From Tyto alba (Eukaryota; Chordata; Aves; Strigiformes; Tytonidae): DNA of 64,000 nt. Made by a program: the position numbers and the translations under genes. The stretch lies in the NCBI RefSeq assembly GCF_018691265.1, contig NW_024881329.1:1054001-1118000 (forward strand). Direction: 5' to 3'. Shown piece after piece: positions 43,261-57,300 of the stretch (within the stretch, counting starts at the first letter, position 1; each line of letters opens with the position of its first letter). The notes beneath the pieces are model-generated. The model did not search any database. It was not told the DNA's origin and saw nothing but the letters and a program-made list of their open reading frames with translations.

Positions 43261-46200
43261 GTGTGCTACAGAGGTATCGGCCGTGTGATTCCCTCTCTTG
43301 AAGCTCAGTAGGGCTTGCTACCTCTTGTTACGGCTGTGCACAAAATAATTTAAAAAATCATAATGCAGGAGGGTTTCTTTGTTTTTTTGAGGTTTGGTTT
43401 TGTTTTTTTCCCTAGCCGTCCCCAGCAGGGAAAGCTGTAGTTAGAGGTGGGACTGGTGTGGAAGCCTGATGGTGGCAGGGAGCTTGCTGGTAAGGGCTCC
43501 TCTTCCTGAGAAAAGAAGCCTATTAATACAGAGAACGATGTGCCGAGTTGGAAGGTGTTTGGTTCACAGCTGGAAGTGGAGCCAGTGGCTTTAGGGGATT
43601 GCGTAGAGCTCGGCTGCTGCTTGGAATCCAGAGGCACGAAACGCCCCGCTGCTCCCCTGGGGAAGACTCCACGCTTCAAAAGTGTGTTCAAGAAGCCTGG
43701 GCCTTGCTGCGTCTGCATTACAGTCTCCCCGAAGAGTGCGGGGTCAGCTCCTGGGGAAGCTTGGGTGGAGGGTTTTGGTCCTGGAATTTAGCGTGGTTCA
43801 ATTCAGGGCAGGGCCAGGGTGGGGGAAAGATAAGCGCTTCCTTACCTACCCCGGGATTAATTTTCCATGCCTTATCTGTTAGGTTCTTAGGCACTTCCAC
43901 TATTTAAATTGTTGCATGGGCAGTTCGCATAGCGGTATTTAAGAGTTAATCTTTTTGTAACTTAAACAGGGGAAAGTTGGATCTAAATTTAGATTTAGAG
44001 GGCTTTTTTAAAGCTCCCTGTACATGCTGGATTGGCACCGTGAGTCTCCAGGCTGTAGGAGTCTCTTGTTAATCTGAATACTTTCCTGCCTAGTTCCTCT
44101 TACTTTTACCTTTGGAATGTGCTGGTGGCAGATACTAGTCACACCATGTCCAGATGTTTTTCAACTGAGTACAACCATGATTTTTACAACTCTCTTTTTT
44201 TTTTTTTTCCTCTTTTCTTTCAATGTAGCGTATGAAATTGGAAACAAAGCCAAATGCTGTTGGATGGGTGACATTGGTTTTCCAGAGGGAATTGAATTGT
44301 TCGGTTGATTTGGGGGGGACAAAAAAAAAAAAAAAAAACCAAACCAACAAATAAAGCAGGTGTGCCAGCGAGAACTGAAAGCTCACAGATTTGAATACTT
44401 AGTAGACTTAAATTTGGTTATAAGTGCTCTTTGGAACGTGACTGCTCAATAATTGCCCATTAAATTAGATCAGCATTCAAAACCACCCTGTGAGAAAATC
44501 CAGCTGACTTGTTTTCTTTGCCTGTGTAGAATCCCGAATGTTACCCAAGCAGGTTAAAATAAATGCCCTGTATAGTAGCTCTTCTGTTTCTAAAAACTAG
44601 AAACTGCTGTAAGAAGTTGGTGCTGGAGGAAATCAGCTGGTGCTGGAAAGGGAGGTGTGTATGACTGGAAGAGTCGCTGGCTGTTGGCGGCTCCGTCAGC
44701 TTCATGTCAGAATGAGATGGAGCTCGAGGGTGTTTTGCAGGTGTCAGATGGTTAGAAACCTGCACTTGCCTTCTAGCTGGAACTTACTCAAACTACTTTA
44801 AAATACTGATTTGTGGTAATGTATGAGGATCTTAAAAAAACCTCTTTGTTTACTGAAGTGCTTGTTTGATAAACATTTGCTCTGGAGGAAACCCTTAAAT
44901 CTTCTCTCTTCTCAAAGCTGACAAAAACCCCGTTACAAATACGGCTCGAAGAAAGTATTTGTAATTGCGATTTGATTGTGCAATTAAAATGACTTAAGGC
45001 AGCTCCATGTAAAAGTGTAATCTGTATTAATAACGAAGCCCTGGCTTATGATTTATACTGCAGCAGAGCCTGTGCTGCAGTAGGCACGCGGCACGTGTTG
45101 CAAACCTGACTTGGCCCTAGTGAGGTTGTGCCTTTGTGGAGGGAACCCAGGGCTGGGCAGAAAGGGAGTAAAGGGATCAAACACCTGCCATGCCCTCATC
45201 GGTTTGGCAGTTTAATGTTTTCTTAAAATGTTGTGAGGCTCTTCTAAATGAGAATTTAAAAACAGGGGGATGTTACGGAGGAGTATGGTGTCTGCCTTTA
45301 GCAGACCTAGTGTGCAACCTGTAATTCAAATACCGGGTGTGCCGGGAGTGCTGCGCGTGCCCAGGGAATTGAAATGGGGTTTGCTCTAAGCGGTGTCGAG
45401 TCCAAAGGCAAGGGATCTCTGGCCAGGTTACCCCACGTCTGTGTTCGGGAGCTGCCTGCTGGGGATGTGTCCTGAGTGACTGTGAACTGAGCCTTCAGGT
45501 GGGGCGCAGAGGAGAGGATCGGCGGCCGGGAGCCTCTGCGGCTGCAGGCAGCCTGCTGCACACCCTGGGGTCTGCTAAGCGAGCAAGGTTGGGTACAGCA
45601 GTGAGGGCTGGTCCTTGGCACCCCTAAAACTGCAAGCAGCTGTGGATGCCTCAGTCAAATGGTCTTCAGGGATAACCAGTTGCTTTTTAGCAGTTTGGGC
45701 TTTTACGTTACAGAAGCGCATAGTTAAGCTTTGGCTCAGAGGAATGACTACACTCTCCTCCTTAACCAAAATTCTTGGTTCACATAGTAATAATAAAAAT
45801 GCTTCCTATCAATTTTGTATCTGCCGGTTCCAGCTTGGTGGGGTTAGAAAAATTCTGATGCAGTAAGTTTTGGAATGAAAGCTGGACTTTTGTGCAGGTG
45901 GGTGAGCTCTCTGAAGCATATCATGAACGCATTTGTGTTTCACAGTGGTGACTTGTTTGAAATGTCTGCCATAAGAAAAAAAACATGGAAATGACGCTTA
46001 GTGTTCTTTAAAAAATAGGTGAACAAGCTCTCACGTTAGGTGTGTTGTCAACTTTGGCTTCCTTCTTTTTTTTCTTAAGACCAGCTGCACAGTTTGGGAA
46101 AGGTAGTTTATAAAGTAAGATTTGTGTTGTGCCCAAAATCTCAAACTCAATTCATCTCACTTGTCTTCTCCTTGTCTATTCCCAACTATCCACTAAACAG

Positions 46201-48353
46201 ATTTTTTACTGACAGGATTTGAAGACTTGTTTGTTTGCTGTGATACCAGATTTTCCTTAACTCCGAGTTTTGCCTCCGAGCAAAGTACAAGCTTGCATTT
46301 GCAGCATAAATATGTCAGTTTAGATTGTCAAGTCACAAGTGCTGATTTGTTTGCCTCTGTGCTTAAAGGATATCTTTCCATGGGGTAGCGGGCTGAAAAT
46401 AACACGGGTGGTTGTTTTATTCCACAGCAGCGAAGAAGCGCGTGCCGTTTGGAAACGCAGCTAAGTGTATGTTGGTCAGAACTGCGGTTTCTGGGAATCG
46501 CTTTTTAAAATAAAAAGATCCTTTCCTCCCTGTGCTCATCGCTTTGCTGTAAGGGAGCAGGGGAACGAAGGTGGTTGCGGTAGCGAAGTGGAGGCTTCTC
46601 CCCGGTTTTGCCCCCGCAGAGGCTTTGGCTGGGCTCCGCTGCCCTCAGCGGCGCGGCCGTGCCGAAGCCGGCGGGATGGGACGGGTCGGGTCGGCAGGGA
46701 CCGGCGCTGTTCCCACAGCCCGCCGCTGGAGAAGCCACACGGGCAGAGGTTCTGCATAAAATCTAAACACGCCGTGGAAATTCCTGCTCCGTATGTAAGA
46801 AAGCCGCCCGCCGCTGCCCTGCCGCGGGGCTGGTGCTGCCAGCTGCTGCCCTCGTGTATCCTGGCTGTAACGCCGCCAGGAATGCTGTGTTGCTGTAGCT
46901 AACTTAGCTTTTGAGAAGGTATTATATAATTGAGTTTCAGTTTGAATAATTCATACATATGCACTGCTGAAACTTGAAAAATTCCTAGTGTGTCTTCCTA
47001 TTTTTTTGCAGTTACATCACAGACTGGCTTTTGATGAGTCTGCTTGTTTTCAGCCAACGTAAATTGTTTTTAAACACAGTCCTATTAACAGCTACGAATT
47101 TAGCTAAAAGTTTAAACTGCTATTTAGGTAAGATTCTTACTGAAGTTAGGAGAAATCTTTACCAAGAACTTGGTTGTGTTGAAGCTTGATCTTTTTTTTC
47201 CTTTTTTTTTTTGTTTTTTTGGTTTTTTTTGTTTTTGCCCCTCTGAGCATTGAAGACTCCATTTGCAGTTTAGTCTGGTTTGGCGAAGCCTGTAGTTTCA
47301 AGGCTCTTGAGTGCAGAGCTGTGCTACGTGGCTCAGAAAGGGAGTGTGCAGGTAAAGATAGGCATCAGGAGCACTTGAATAATACATAATGTTTTGTTCT
47401 AAAAATTTTCTTAATATGCAAGGTATGTAGTTCAGAACAGGGAGAGTGGGAGAAGAGCATCCGACTGAAACTTCTTTGCCACACTTGTAGAAGAATTAAA
47501 TTTCCTTTTTTTTCTTGGGATACGACATCTAGCTTTATAAGTGTCAGTTAATTATATTTCTCCATGACTTGCTTATAGATGCTTGCAGGGATCTGTCTGT
47601 CTTAATGCTTTGTAGCATTATATATTAAAAGTTCGTGTTTGATTGCCATTATGAATTTGGTTCATGAGACATCTCAGTATCTGTCAGTTTTATTGCCAGT
47701 CTGTGCTAATGCACAGCACTTAATGTGATTGCATTAATATGCACCAAATCAAGTCTCCTTCTTTCTGTGGAATAATGGTTGTGAGGCCTGAGACTTCTCT
47801 ATTTCTTGACAGAGCTGTGAAAAGGCCTTTTTTTAAAAAGACCTGAAATACGGAATCTTTCTTCTTGTTTCTTTTCGGCTGAGCAAGATAGAGTATTTTG
47901 ATTTGTAACACACATCATCATCCTGCTAGGCGTTGTTCGAAGAGCCTCTGGCCCCTTTCAATGTTGCCTTTTAGTGCTAGTCCACAGGATGGTTTTGGTG
48001 TTTGTGGGTTTGCAATTCCCATTTTCAGTGGGGAGTTCTGCTTATACCTTTTTCTGTCATCCAGGAGCCCAAAATAAAGCTGACTCTTTCACCTAAGCCG
48101 AGTTTCACAAGCAGCTGGTCTCATCTACCTTAGTAGGGATGTGAAACTCCGTGTAACGCTAACTTCTTACCTGTAGCCACCTCTGACTTCAAACTGGGAA
48201 AACGAATCAGTGGCGTGAGGAGCCTTTGCTGTAGAGCGATGTCCTTTGTACCGCTGACGTCTCCGCAGGTGCGTTGGGTGCTCGCGGCTGGGCTGGCACC
48301 TGCTCTGCTCGCAGAGGTGGTGTGCTGCCTGGCTGAAGCCTGCCTTCTCGCAG
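42757..48353 (+). other. PHRF1 intron 1
   Basis: A 5.6-kb intron that begins in CpG-island sequence and becomes AT-richer. It holds T tracts at 44196-44208 and 47190-47230 and an A18 run at 44321-44338. No coding exon or RNA gene was recognised. Confidence 0.7.
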
Positions 48354-48468
48354 GGAGCGGGTTCCCGATGTCCTGCCATGGATGATGACAGCCAGGACGA
48401 ACTGCTGAACAAGAACCCTGCGCTGGGCAAGGGCAAAAGACGGAGTCTCGCGCTCCTCAGTGAAACAG
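48354..48468 (+). CDS. PHRF1: PHRF1 exon 2 (start codon 48378)
   Basis: ATG at 48378 sits in GCCATGG, an optimal context. The acceptor is probably CTGCCTTCTCGCAG before 48354; GCTCTGCTCGCAG before 48315 is an alternative that only lengthens the 5' UTR. The donor is AAACAG|GTAAAA after 48468 (phase 1). A six-codon upstream frame overlaps the start (48368-48385). The following intron (327 bp) is featureless. Confidence 0.93.
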
Positions 48469-51296
48469 GTAAAAATGCAGCCTCTCCCCACGTGCACATT
48501 TCTAGTTCTAGGTTGGAGAACCTGCTGGTTTAACCTCCAAAGAGCAGTAGAGATACATTTGTGACCATTTGTTTCTTTCTGCCTGAGAATTTTTTTGGTT
48601 TGCTTTTTCACTCCTGTCCTTCAAAGCGCTGGCATGCTTCCCTCGAGTTTCTCAGAACAGGCAGCTTTGATAGCACCGAGGAAATGCGAGGTTTCACATC
48701 ATATATAATGTCCTGAGCTGGAATTCTGGTGTGTCCTTCACTGTTCCACCTGTCTGTCTGCATCAAATCGGTATCTCCTCTCTGCTCTTTTTAAGAAGGC
48801 AACGGTGGAAATAGCTGCGATTCAGAAGACGACACTGGAAGTGATGAGGAAGAAGATGACACTGAGGAAGAGGGAGGTGAGGAGGGCAAGGAAGAAAGTG
48901 AAGATGAAGAATTAGAAGGTAAGTCTCTTAATGTGTGTTAACAGGCATTTTTTTAATACTTGGAGGAAGAGTGGGATGAAAGCTTTTCCTCCAGAAATTA
49001 ACCATGAAATGTAAAATGAGAGATGCTGCTCTCTCAGGCCGATGCCCAAATCCTACAGTAATAAACAAACAAGTAATATTCTCCAGTTTCTAAGACTTTA
49101 AAGCATATGTATGTTTGAAGATTATCCGCTAGCCAAAGTGGTGTAGTTAGAGTCAGTAGGAGCGAACTCTGCCCCAGCATGAGTAGAAAAAAAGTCAGAA
49201 TTGCAGCAGTGCCTCATGCTATTATTTCAGTTAAGAAAAGCATGTTTGTTTCTTTTGGCGTGGTGCTCTAAAGTGGATGTTGTGATGGGGAGTTTTGGAA
49301 ATAAGTTGCTGTTAAGGCTAGGGAAGAAGACTAATTTTTCCTTGAAAAAGGAGTGTGGATGTTACTTGGATTTGTTAATTTTACTGAAAACATACTCTGT
49401 AGATGTACTTCTGAAACTGCTTCACTCAAGTTATTATTTGGATAGACAAAAATAGAGTTTTTAATGACATCTTAAAGCTTGTTGGGAAGGCAAGAGCACA
49501 GTTTTCCAAGGTACTAGTTAGGCTGATTTCAAAACGGACTGAAAAGTTGATGCCAGGTGCCAAAAAGCTTTATTTAATCCATTGTTTAATCCAGGCAGGA
49601 GAGGTCAATAGAAAAGACAAAAGACAGGCGCCCCATTTTCATTATTTAAAAAAACAAACAAACAAAAAAATCAACAAAACAACAACAGCCACCCCACCCC
49701 CCAAAAAAAATCAACCAACCAGAATCAACCAAAATAAGTGAGAGTGGTTTTTAGACAAATTTTTGCTGCTTCTTGAAAACGTCAGCTTAATTCACAGGTT
49801 TTAGTGAAAGACTAATATATGTCTCTCTATTTTGCACTAAAAATAACACCACCATTCAACAATTTATGCTGAGTGTTTAAAAGTAATTTTACTCAAAACC
49901 AAGCTTCTTTAAGCAATTTTCAGCGAGGCACCCAGGTCCTTTGACTCTCAAAATCATGATTTACTGGTGATATCTTTAATCTGTTCTTCCGCAGGTGAGT
50001 ATATCGCTGCTGCTTGTTTTCTGGAGTGTCTATTTGAAAAAAGAGGAAAAAAAAAAAAAAAAGTTGGATACATGATAACTTTATTATAACTCTGTTTTTT
50101 AACTTCAGTGATCAGTGGTAGCCTGCCATATCCTACTCTCTTCTTGTTTTGATAATCAGTTGGTTTTCTGCTGTGTCTCCTTTTAATCTCTTGCAAGACT
50201 AGTCACATTATCAGGCTTTATTTTTTTTTGCCAGAGTAATCCACTGCTTTTTAGTGAAGGGATTTAGGAGAAAAAGAAAATGACAGAAATTATTGCCTCC
50301 AACTGGGGAGGCTGTGCTTCGGCCTTGCAGCCCCTTAAAATAAACTTACTTGGAATTTTCTGTGAACTGGTACCGCATCCTGCCCACCCCCGCTGCCCTT
50401 GCTGCTGAAGCTCCGCATGTACAAGAGTTGTTCTTCATCTCTCACTTTTTAAGATTGCGAAGACGATGATGAAGAGGAGGAAGAGGAGGAAGAAGTGGAA
50501 GCTGCTGTGGGGGGAATGACTGATTCTCTGAAATTGGAGCCGCACATAAACAGAGCGAGCATTTCCTCTGATGAGGACGGCGAAAACTGTCCCATTTGCC
50601 TCAACACATTTAGGGATCAGGCTGTTGGGACTCCTGAGAACTGTTCCCATTACTTCTGCTTGGACTGCATCGTCGAGTGGTCTAAGGTGAGGTGTTTTGT
50701 CCCTGATGTCCTGTGGCCTTCTGGTGTGCTCTGCTTTCTCCCCTTCGATCATGCTGTTCTGCTGTAATGAGAACAAAACACTGTAATATTTATATTTGTT
50801 TCTTAAGCTTTTCTGCCCAGGCTTGGGTGACTGCTCTGTTTGTCAGGATTCATGTTTGTGAAGCGTGGATCTGTTTTTCTTGTACCCATCCTGATCTGTT
50901 CTGTTCTCTGAAAGCTATAATGTCATAAGCAAGTGTGTTTCTAGGCATCTAAAATTTTTTTTTTTCAAGTCAAGCCACCAGTAACACTGGTTTTCTCTGT
51001 GTGTGAGTGTATGTGTATATATTTCTCTGTATATGTATCTTTATAATATCTATCTATTTTATAGCTATCTTCATAATAATCTGTCTTGTTGAATTCTGTG
51101 TTGTGACCATTGGATGGGGGTCTGTTGCAACACTGAACATTTAAACGTAGAAAAGATGAAAAGGAATACTGACTAAATCAGCAGATTGTTCTGAATTCAG
51201 GTTTCAGAGTTCCTTGCCACCTAACTGTAGTTCCCATAATCATAATTCAGGGTGAGAATTACATCAAAACTTACTGTGCGTGCAGCAGTACCAGTG

Positions 51297-51331
<35 letters not shown>

Positions 51332-54300
51332 AACTACTCTTGCTGAATATCTTTGTAAGCTGTTTTCAGATGCTCATTTGTCCAAAAGAAAGAAAATGGC
51401 CTAAAACATAAGCGCTGTTTCAAGGCAATGTTTGGAAGAACTTTGATGTTGCTTTGGCAGTTGAATAATACTTAAATGACTTCAGTATAATAAATACTTT
51501 TCTAAAAATGCATGTTTTGTCTGATACAATATGTTTGTAAACCAGGTAAGTCAGATGTAAGTACTTAAAATGTCAAGACCAATAGCTGTTAAAATGATCG
51601 CTACATTAATGCTTATTCCATTAGTAATTGAAGATGGCCTTTTTAAAAATTGAATCAAGAGATGTGCTTATTAACTGTATGGGGAAAACTTTTTTTATTT
51701 CTTTTTTTTTCTTTTTTTTTTTTTTTGTTGTTCCTAGAATGCAAACTCCTGTCCAGTGGATCGAATCCTCTTTAAGTACATTAGCATTCGGGCACATTTT
51801 GGTGGCAAAATCTTAAAAAAGGTAAGCTTTCCACTGTAGCAAACAACTAGGCCAGTTGCCACAAAAGAGCTATTCTATTTAAAGGTTTACACTTCTAGCA
51901 TGTTTATCTGGTATTTGGATTAATTATTTCTTTCCTATTTTGAGACTGCTTTTTAAGGAACTGTTACAATTTTTCTTCCTCCTTAACCCCATTTCCTGCA
52001 GTGTTGTGTATGGATGGAAGTGTGGCATCGATTCTGATGGCAAGAAGAGGGGGGCTTTCATAACTGCCTCTTTTGTATAATGGACATTTGACTCTAAGCT
52101 GTTCTGCATTGATAAGCTTGTCCACGTGGGGAAAATGCCTTGCATACTGCAAGTGCCATTATAATATGAATAGGAATAATCTAGCTTATACATGATCTCT
52201 TCCTTATGTCTTTCTACCAGCTAGACTGTGCAGCAGTTGGGTTTGTAAGGGGAGAGAGACACAAGGCAATAGTAGAGCTCTTAAAAGCAGAGGTTGAGTG
52301 TGCTAGTAGTGTCCCACAAAAGAATATTGAAGAGCTGTCACTGCTCTTTATTAATACCAGAACCATGTTGGTTTTCAGGGGACATTTAAGAGTTTGATGC
52401 CTTGTTTGCATAAACTGATGGTTTATTATTAAGCATTTGCATTTAACAGAAGTGTGAATTAACATTTAAATCATGGAGGGAGGGGGGAACTAAGCTTGCT
52501 TTTTTTGGTCATGTTTTAGGGGGTTTTTTATTTGTTTGACTACTTCTGATCTTTGGGAGTTTTGGTTTTACCCGTTCTTAAAACGCAGTTTTCTGTAGTT
52601 GTTGGTATCCAACAGTAGACAAGTTCAGTAGATGTTTTCAAGCATTTGATCGTGTCCTAGATGTGCTGAATGAACTAAATGAAGGTTCTGGTGTGTAACA
52701 GCCATTTTGGTTCATTGACTTTTAAATTTTGCTGCAGGTACTGTTAATAGGATAATGGATTTTTCAAGTGCCACGTTCTATATGAAATGTGAATCCCTCT
52801 TTTGTTTAGATTCCTGTTGAGAACACGAAAGCTCAGGGTAATGACGGAGAGGATGATCCAACCTTCTGCGAGGTGTGTGGCAGAAGTGACCGCGAGGATC
52901 GCCTGCTGCTGTGTGATGGCTGTGATGCAGGGTAAGGCAGGTTGAAGTGAATGCAGCACCCGCATGGCTGCTGCGTTTGGGCCACAGGCACTGTCTGGTC
53001 TGTAGGCTGCCCCTTGCTGCTCTCTTCACCGCGTGGCCAGGCCTGTATCCACATACTTATAGTGCAGACACCCCCCTCCCGTGATGGATCCTTTTCTGGT
53101 CATGTAGCAGGGTATGCGTGGCAGGTCCTGAGCACACCAGTGCTGCAGACCACCAAAGCAGGTGAACGTACCTTCAAGTGATAGAGGTGTTTGTGCTCAT
53201 CCATGCAATATCTGGGTGCATGGAAGGTAAATGACATCCTTTATGTTGCCTTGAGAAGGATGCATGACTTGTCCCAACTGACTGAGTATTAGCACTGTGC
53301 AAGAGAAGTGCTTAAGAGTCACAGTTTTGTGAAATTTTGAGGTCTTTTCTTTATAGCCACAGCTATTAAATTATTCCCTTACTTCTGTCTCTGCCTAACA
53401 TTTTCTTTTTTTTTTTCCCCCTCCTTGATTAATAAAATGTTTAAGTAGAGGCATCAAGATACTTGAACACAACTTTGGGCCTACAGCCTTCTGCTAGAAT
53501 TTAAAGCTCTCATATTGTTTAATCAGTCTTGTAGCATTGTCAGTTTGGTGATGTCAGAAATTACCCATTGAACAAAGAGAGATGCTTGCTTGCTCTGAAT
53601 ATGTAAAATAATCTTTCAAAAATGATTTCTAGCAAGCTAACTAGACACCTGGTAAGTCTGGTTTTGTCTTTGTGTTCTGTAGTGTCCATGTACACTGATT
53701 CACCTTCTGGAGAAGAGAAAATCAGGGATGCTGAATATCGTTAAGCATGTCATCAGAACACTGAGTTTAAAATACTTAACCAAAATCAGTGTTTCATAGG
53801 CCTTAACTGAAGTCATGTCTTTCAGTTCTTCTGGGAACTTCATAAGCCTTATCCGAACTCAGGGTATTGCTTCAGGTTTTCCTTTGTGGTGTCCCAATAG
53901 TTTCACTGATTATTACCCCCCACACCCCCTCCCCAAGTCTGCTACATTTTTTGCTTTTTATCTTGTTTTCCTAAAAAGTTCTGTATAAATGCTTGACTTC
54001 TAGAGTTAACATTTCCAGAAACACTTCCTGAAGAAAGAATGTACCGTCTTCAGTGGCTCTTCATGGCTGAGATTAACTCTAGAAAAACGTAGAATAGCTT
54101 GCTTCAAATTCTGGTTTTATTCCTCTACATTCTTCCTGACCTGACACTAGACTGAAAATTTCATCAGCTATTTTTGCCAACACTTCTAAAGCCAATGGAG
54201 TCATCTTGCCTTTCCATCGCTTTTAGGTAGACGTGGCCTTCCACAATGTTTAAGCTGTGTGGTACAATGCTATTATCTTATGAATTTAAGTTATGGTTTA

Positions 54301-57300
54301 AGTAATCCAATCTTTTTCCTTTGAAACCATTTTCAGGTAAGACTTGTTGGAATGTGACAACGTAACTTTCTGAACTATGTAACAATAGCGTTAGGATTGA
54401 TATGAATACAGAAGTGCACATGTTTAGGCACTTGACCAAACAGTCGAAAAAGGGTTAATTGCATTAGTGGTGTGACACATTCATGTGTGACCTCAGGTTA
54501 CCAAGTAGCAAGAAGAGAGTAACCCTGTTAGAGGTGTCATGAAAATGAACAGCAGGGCTACCTTCATGACCAAAATTCCTTCATTTCTTAGATCTCATTT
54601 TTCTTATTTGTTGTGAGGACTGAGACAAAAGAATGGTGCAGAAGGTCCCCAAAAGCATCCACTCGTTCCTTAAAGGTACAAGAAAGAAATCCAAATTTAG
54701 TTCTTTGCTGCCAGTCACAGAGCCCAAGAGATGTGTTGAGGACTTGATGGCCAGTGTCTCTTGCAGTCTGCATTGCACACAGTTAATCCTGGCCAGACCA
54801 CTTGGGCACACAGAGTATTTGTGTTTGTGAGTGGGTAGGTGCAAGAATGCAGGTAAATGAACCTGAGAGAATGAGCGTGAGGAAAATCAATTTACTTCTG
54901 AGTCCTTTTGTGAAACAAGTATCACCTTATTCTTCTGTAAGATCTGGCATTGAGTTTTGCTATGGTGATTTTCTCTGATGAGATTCTTTCCCTATCCAAG
55001 GAACTCTAGATAGCTGTTGCAATAGGTTCTCCAGTGTCCAACATTTTAGAGCTGAAAGTCTTTGCTTGTCAAGGGGGTCATAAGGTGACTTCGGAATTCC
55101 CAGAGATAATTTGAGAAGTATGTAATGAAGTTCTTGCTACGAGTACTGTTGTGACTTTGGCCTGAACCTAACAGTATTACTTGTCAGAATACTGCTTTGG
55201 GGAAATGATCTCATTCCTGGTACCTGGCAGTCGGAGAACAAACTCTCCTTTCCCAGAGAAGGAAAATACTTTGCTACTCTAATTTTAAAGCAGGCATTTA
55301 TTGCAAACCTAAGTTTTCAACTTCATCTTCTTAAGTCTCTGAAAGAGTGTGAAATCTCATCTGCTAAGGTGTACTCTTTCATGCAAGGAGGATGTGATAT
55401 TCCATTTTGTATTGCCAATTAATATATTTTAGTATAAACATAATACCGGTGTTTTTGACAGTTTAGCTGCAAATTGAGTTTATCACAGTGTGGTTGGGAA
55501 CAGATTTGAAAGACCCGATCTGAAGTTGGGGTGATGGGTGGAAGGTACATTAACAGCTGTAGTCTCTTTCTAGTTTTTTTATATTGCTATAAAATGGGAT
55601 TATAGCATCAGATGAATGTTCCTTCCCTTTCCTGCTCTGTGGCCAGGCACTGAGATATGCTATCAGGCAGTGAATTTTGGCATGGGAGGGTGAAACAGAG
55701 AAGAGTTTCACTCTTTCTTCTACTTATTTTGGAGTTAAACACTGTACTACATCTGAAATGACAGTGGGGTTTTCTCTTTTAGAAAAAGAACAAAGTTGGT
55801 CATAGTAACATTGCTAATTTGAAGCTGAAACTCTTAGGTGTAGGCTGTGGTGTCCCCATGTTCCTTGCCTAGGGAACTTGGTCTAAGCACTTGGTTTTCA
55901 CGAGAAGCACCTAATTTACTTGGGAAATCTGTTTTAATTCTTTTTAGCAGTGTAACTCGAACACAAGTTGCTGCAAAAATTCTGTGCTACTAACACATGT
56001 CGCTTTGGCGGGATTTTAATTGCCAGAACCGGAGTTGAACAAATTACAGAACCCAGACTGGGTAATGTTGAAGAGCTTTCCTGGGTGGCTTCTCTGTAAG
56101 TGTCTGGTGAGACTGTCCAGCCTAGCTGCTCAGCCTGTTGGGTAGAGAACATTTCAAAAGACCTACTGAAGGGAGCATCACACTCTCTTCTTTTCCCCTG
56201 AGGTTGGATAAGGGTGAGCACGGTTCTCAGCTGGATGGTGTTTGGCGGTCAGTGTGGTTAGCCTCCAGTCCTGCAAGCAGCTGTATGAAGTCAGGGACAG
56301 ACCCATGCTCTGCAACCAAGTTTGTGCAGTTACGCAGAAATCCTTGTCACCAGGTGTCTTAATCATGTCAGGTGTGTGTGGGAAGCAATGCATTTATTCA
56401 ACGTAACAAGACACTGCAGTTGGCTTGCGTCTAGTCATGCAAAATAAAATGTTCATGCATACCAGTCACGTTAGTGCTATTTTGGTTTGCAGGAAAGCAC
56501 TGTTGTTTCCTGATTGCCTGTCTGCCCAGCACCTCAATACTTCTTTCTCTTTGCCACCATCAGTTTTGGCTCTGCGCATTTCTTGCAGCTTGGGTTTGGA
56601 TGGCAAGCGATACACCACACAGTGAGAGAAAAACGCTCGCTTTTCTGAGCTTTTTTTCAGCCTAAAGTGATCAAAATACCGTCTAGAATTGAAGATCCTT
56701 ATGTAACTATCAGGTAGCATCGTTTCACTGGAGGATGGTAGAAGCAGATGCGTAGACCGTAGTTTCAAGCTTAAGAAAATGTGTCTGTCTTATGTAGCAT
56801 CTGGATAGGCTCCCTTCCTGTGGTAAGGAGCACACTGTTGGATTTTTATTTCACTTTTTTTTGTTTGTTTTCTCAAGGTATCACATGGAATGCCTTAATC
56901 CACCTCTGAGTGAAGTCCCTGTAGATGAATGGTTCTGTCCAGCCTGTGCCCCCATGGGTATCAGTGCTGCTGCAGGTAAGGGTTACATGATATCCAGTCA
57001 AAGTAAATATTTTTTTCCTGACTTAAATGATGTGAAGCATGTGCAGTTTTGAAGAGATGTTTAATCCCTGGTTTTATCTGTTTTAAATAATTGGTTTGAT
57101 AGGCATTCTCACTTGAACCTAAAGAGTTGACTTGAACTCTTGACTGATAAGAGGATCTTGTTTATTAAGATTTTCATCCTCAGTTACAACCTGTGAAGCT
57201 GCTTCTTATAAGCATCCTTTAACCTTCCTGGGGCAAGCCCAGCACCGTAGTGCAACTGCATTGTATTACATGGGAAAGAATTTATTAGTATCCTGACCTC

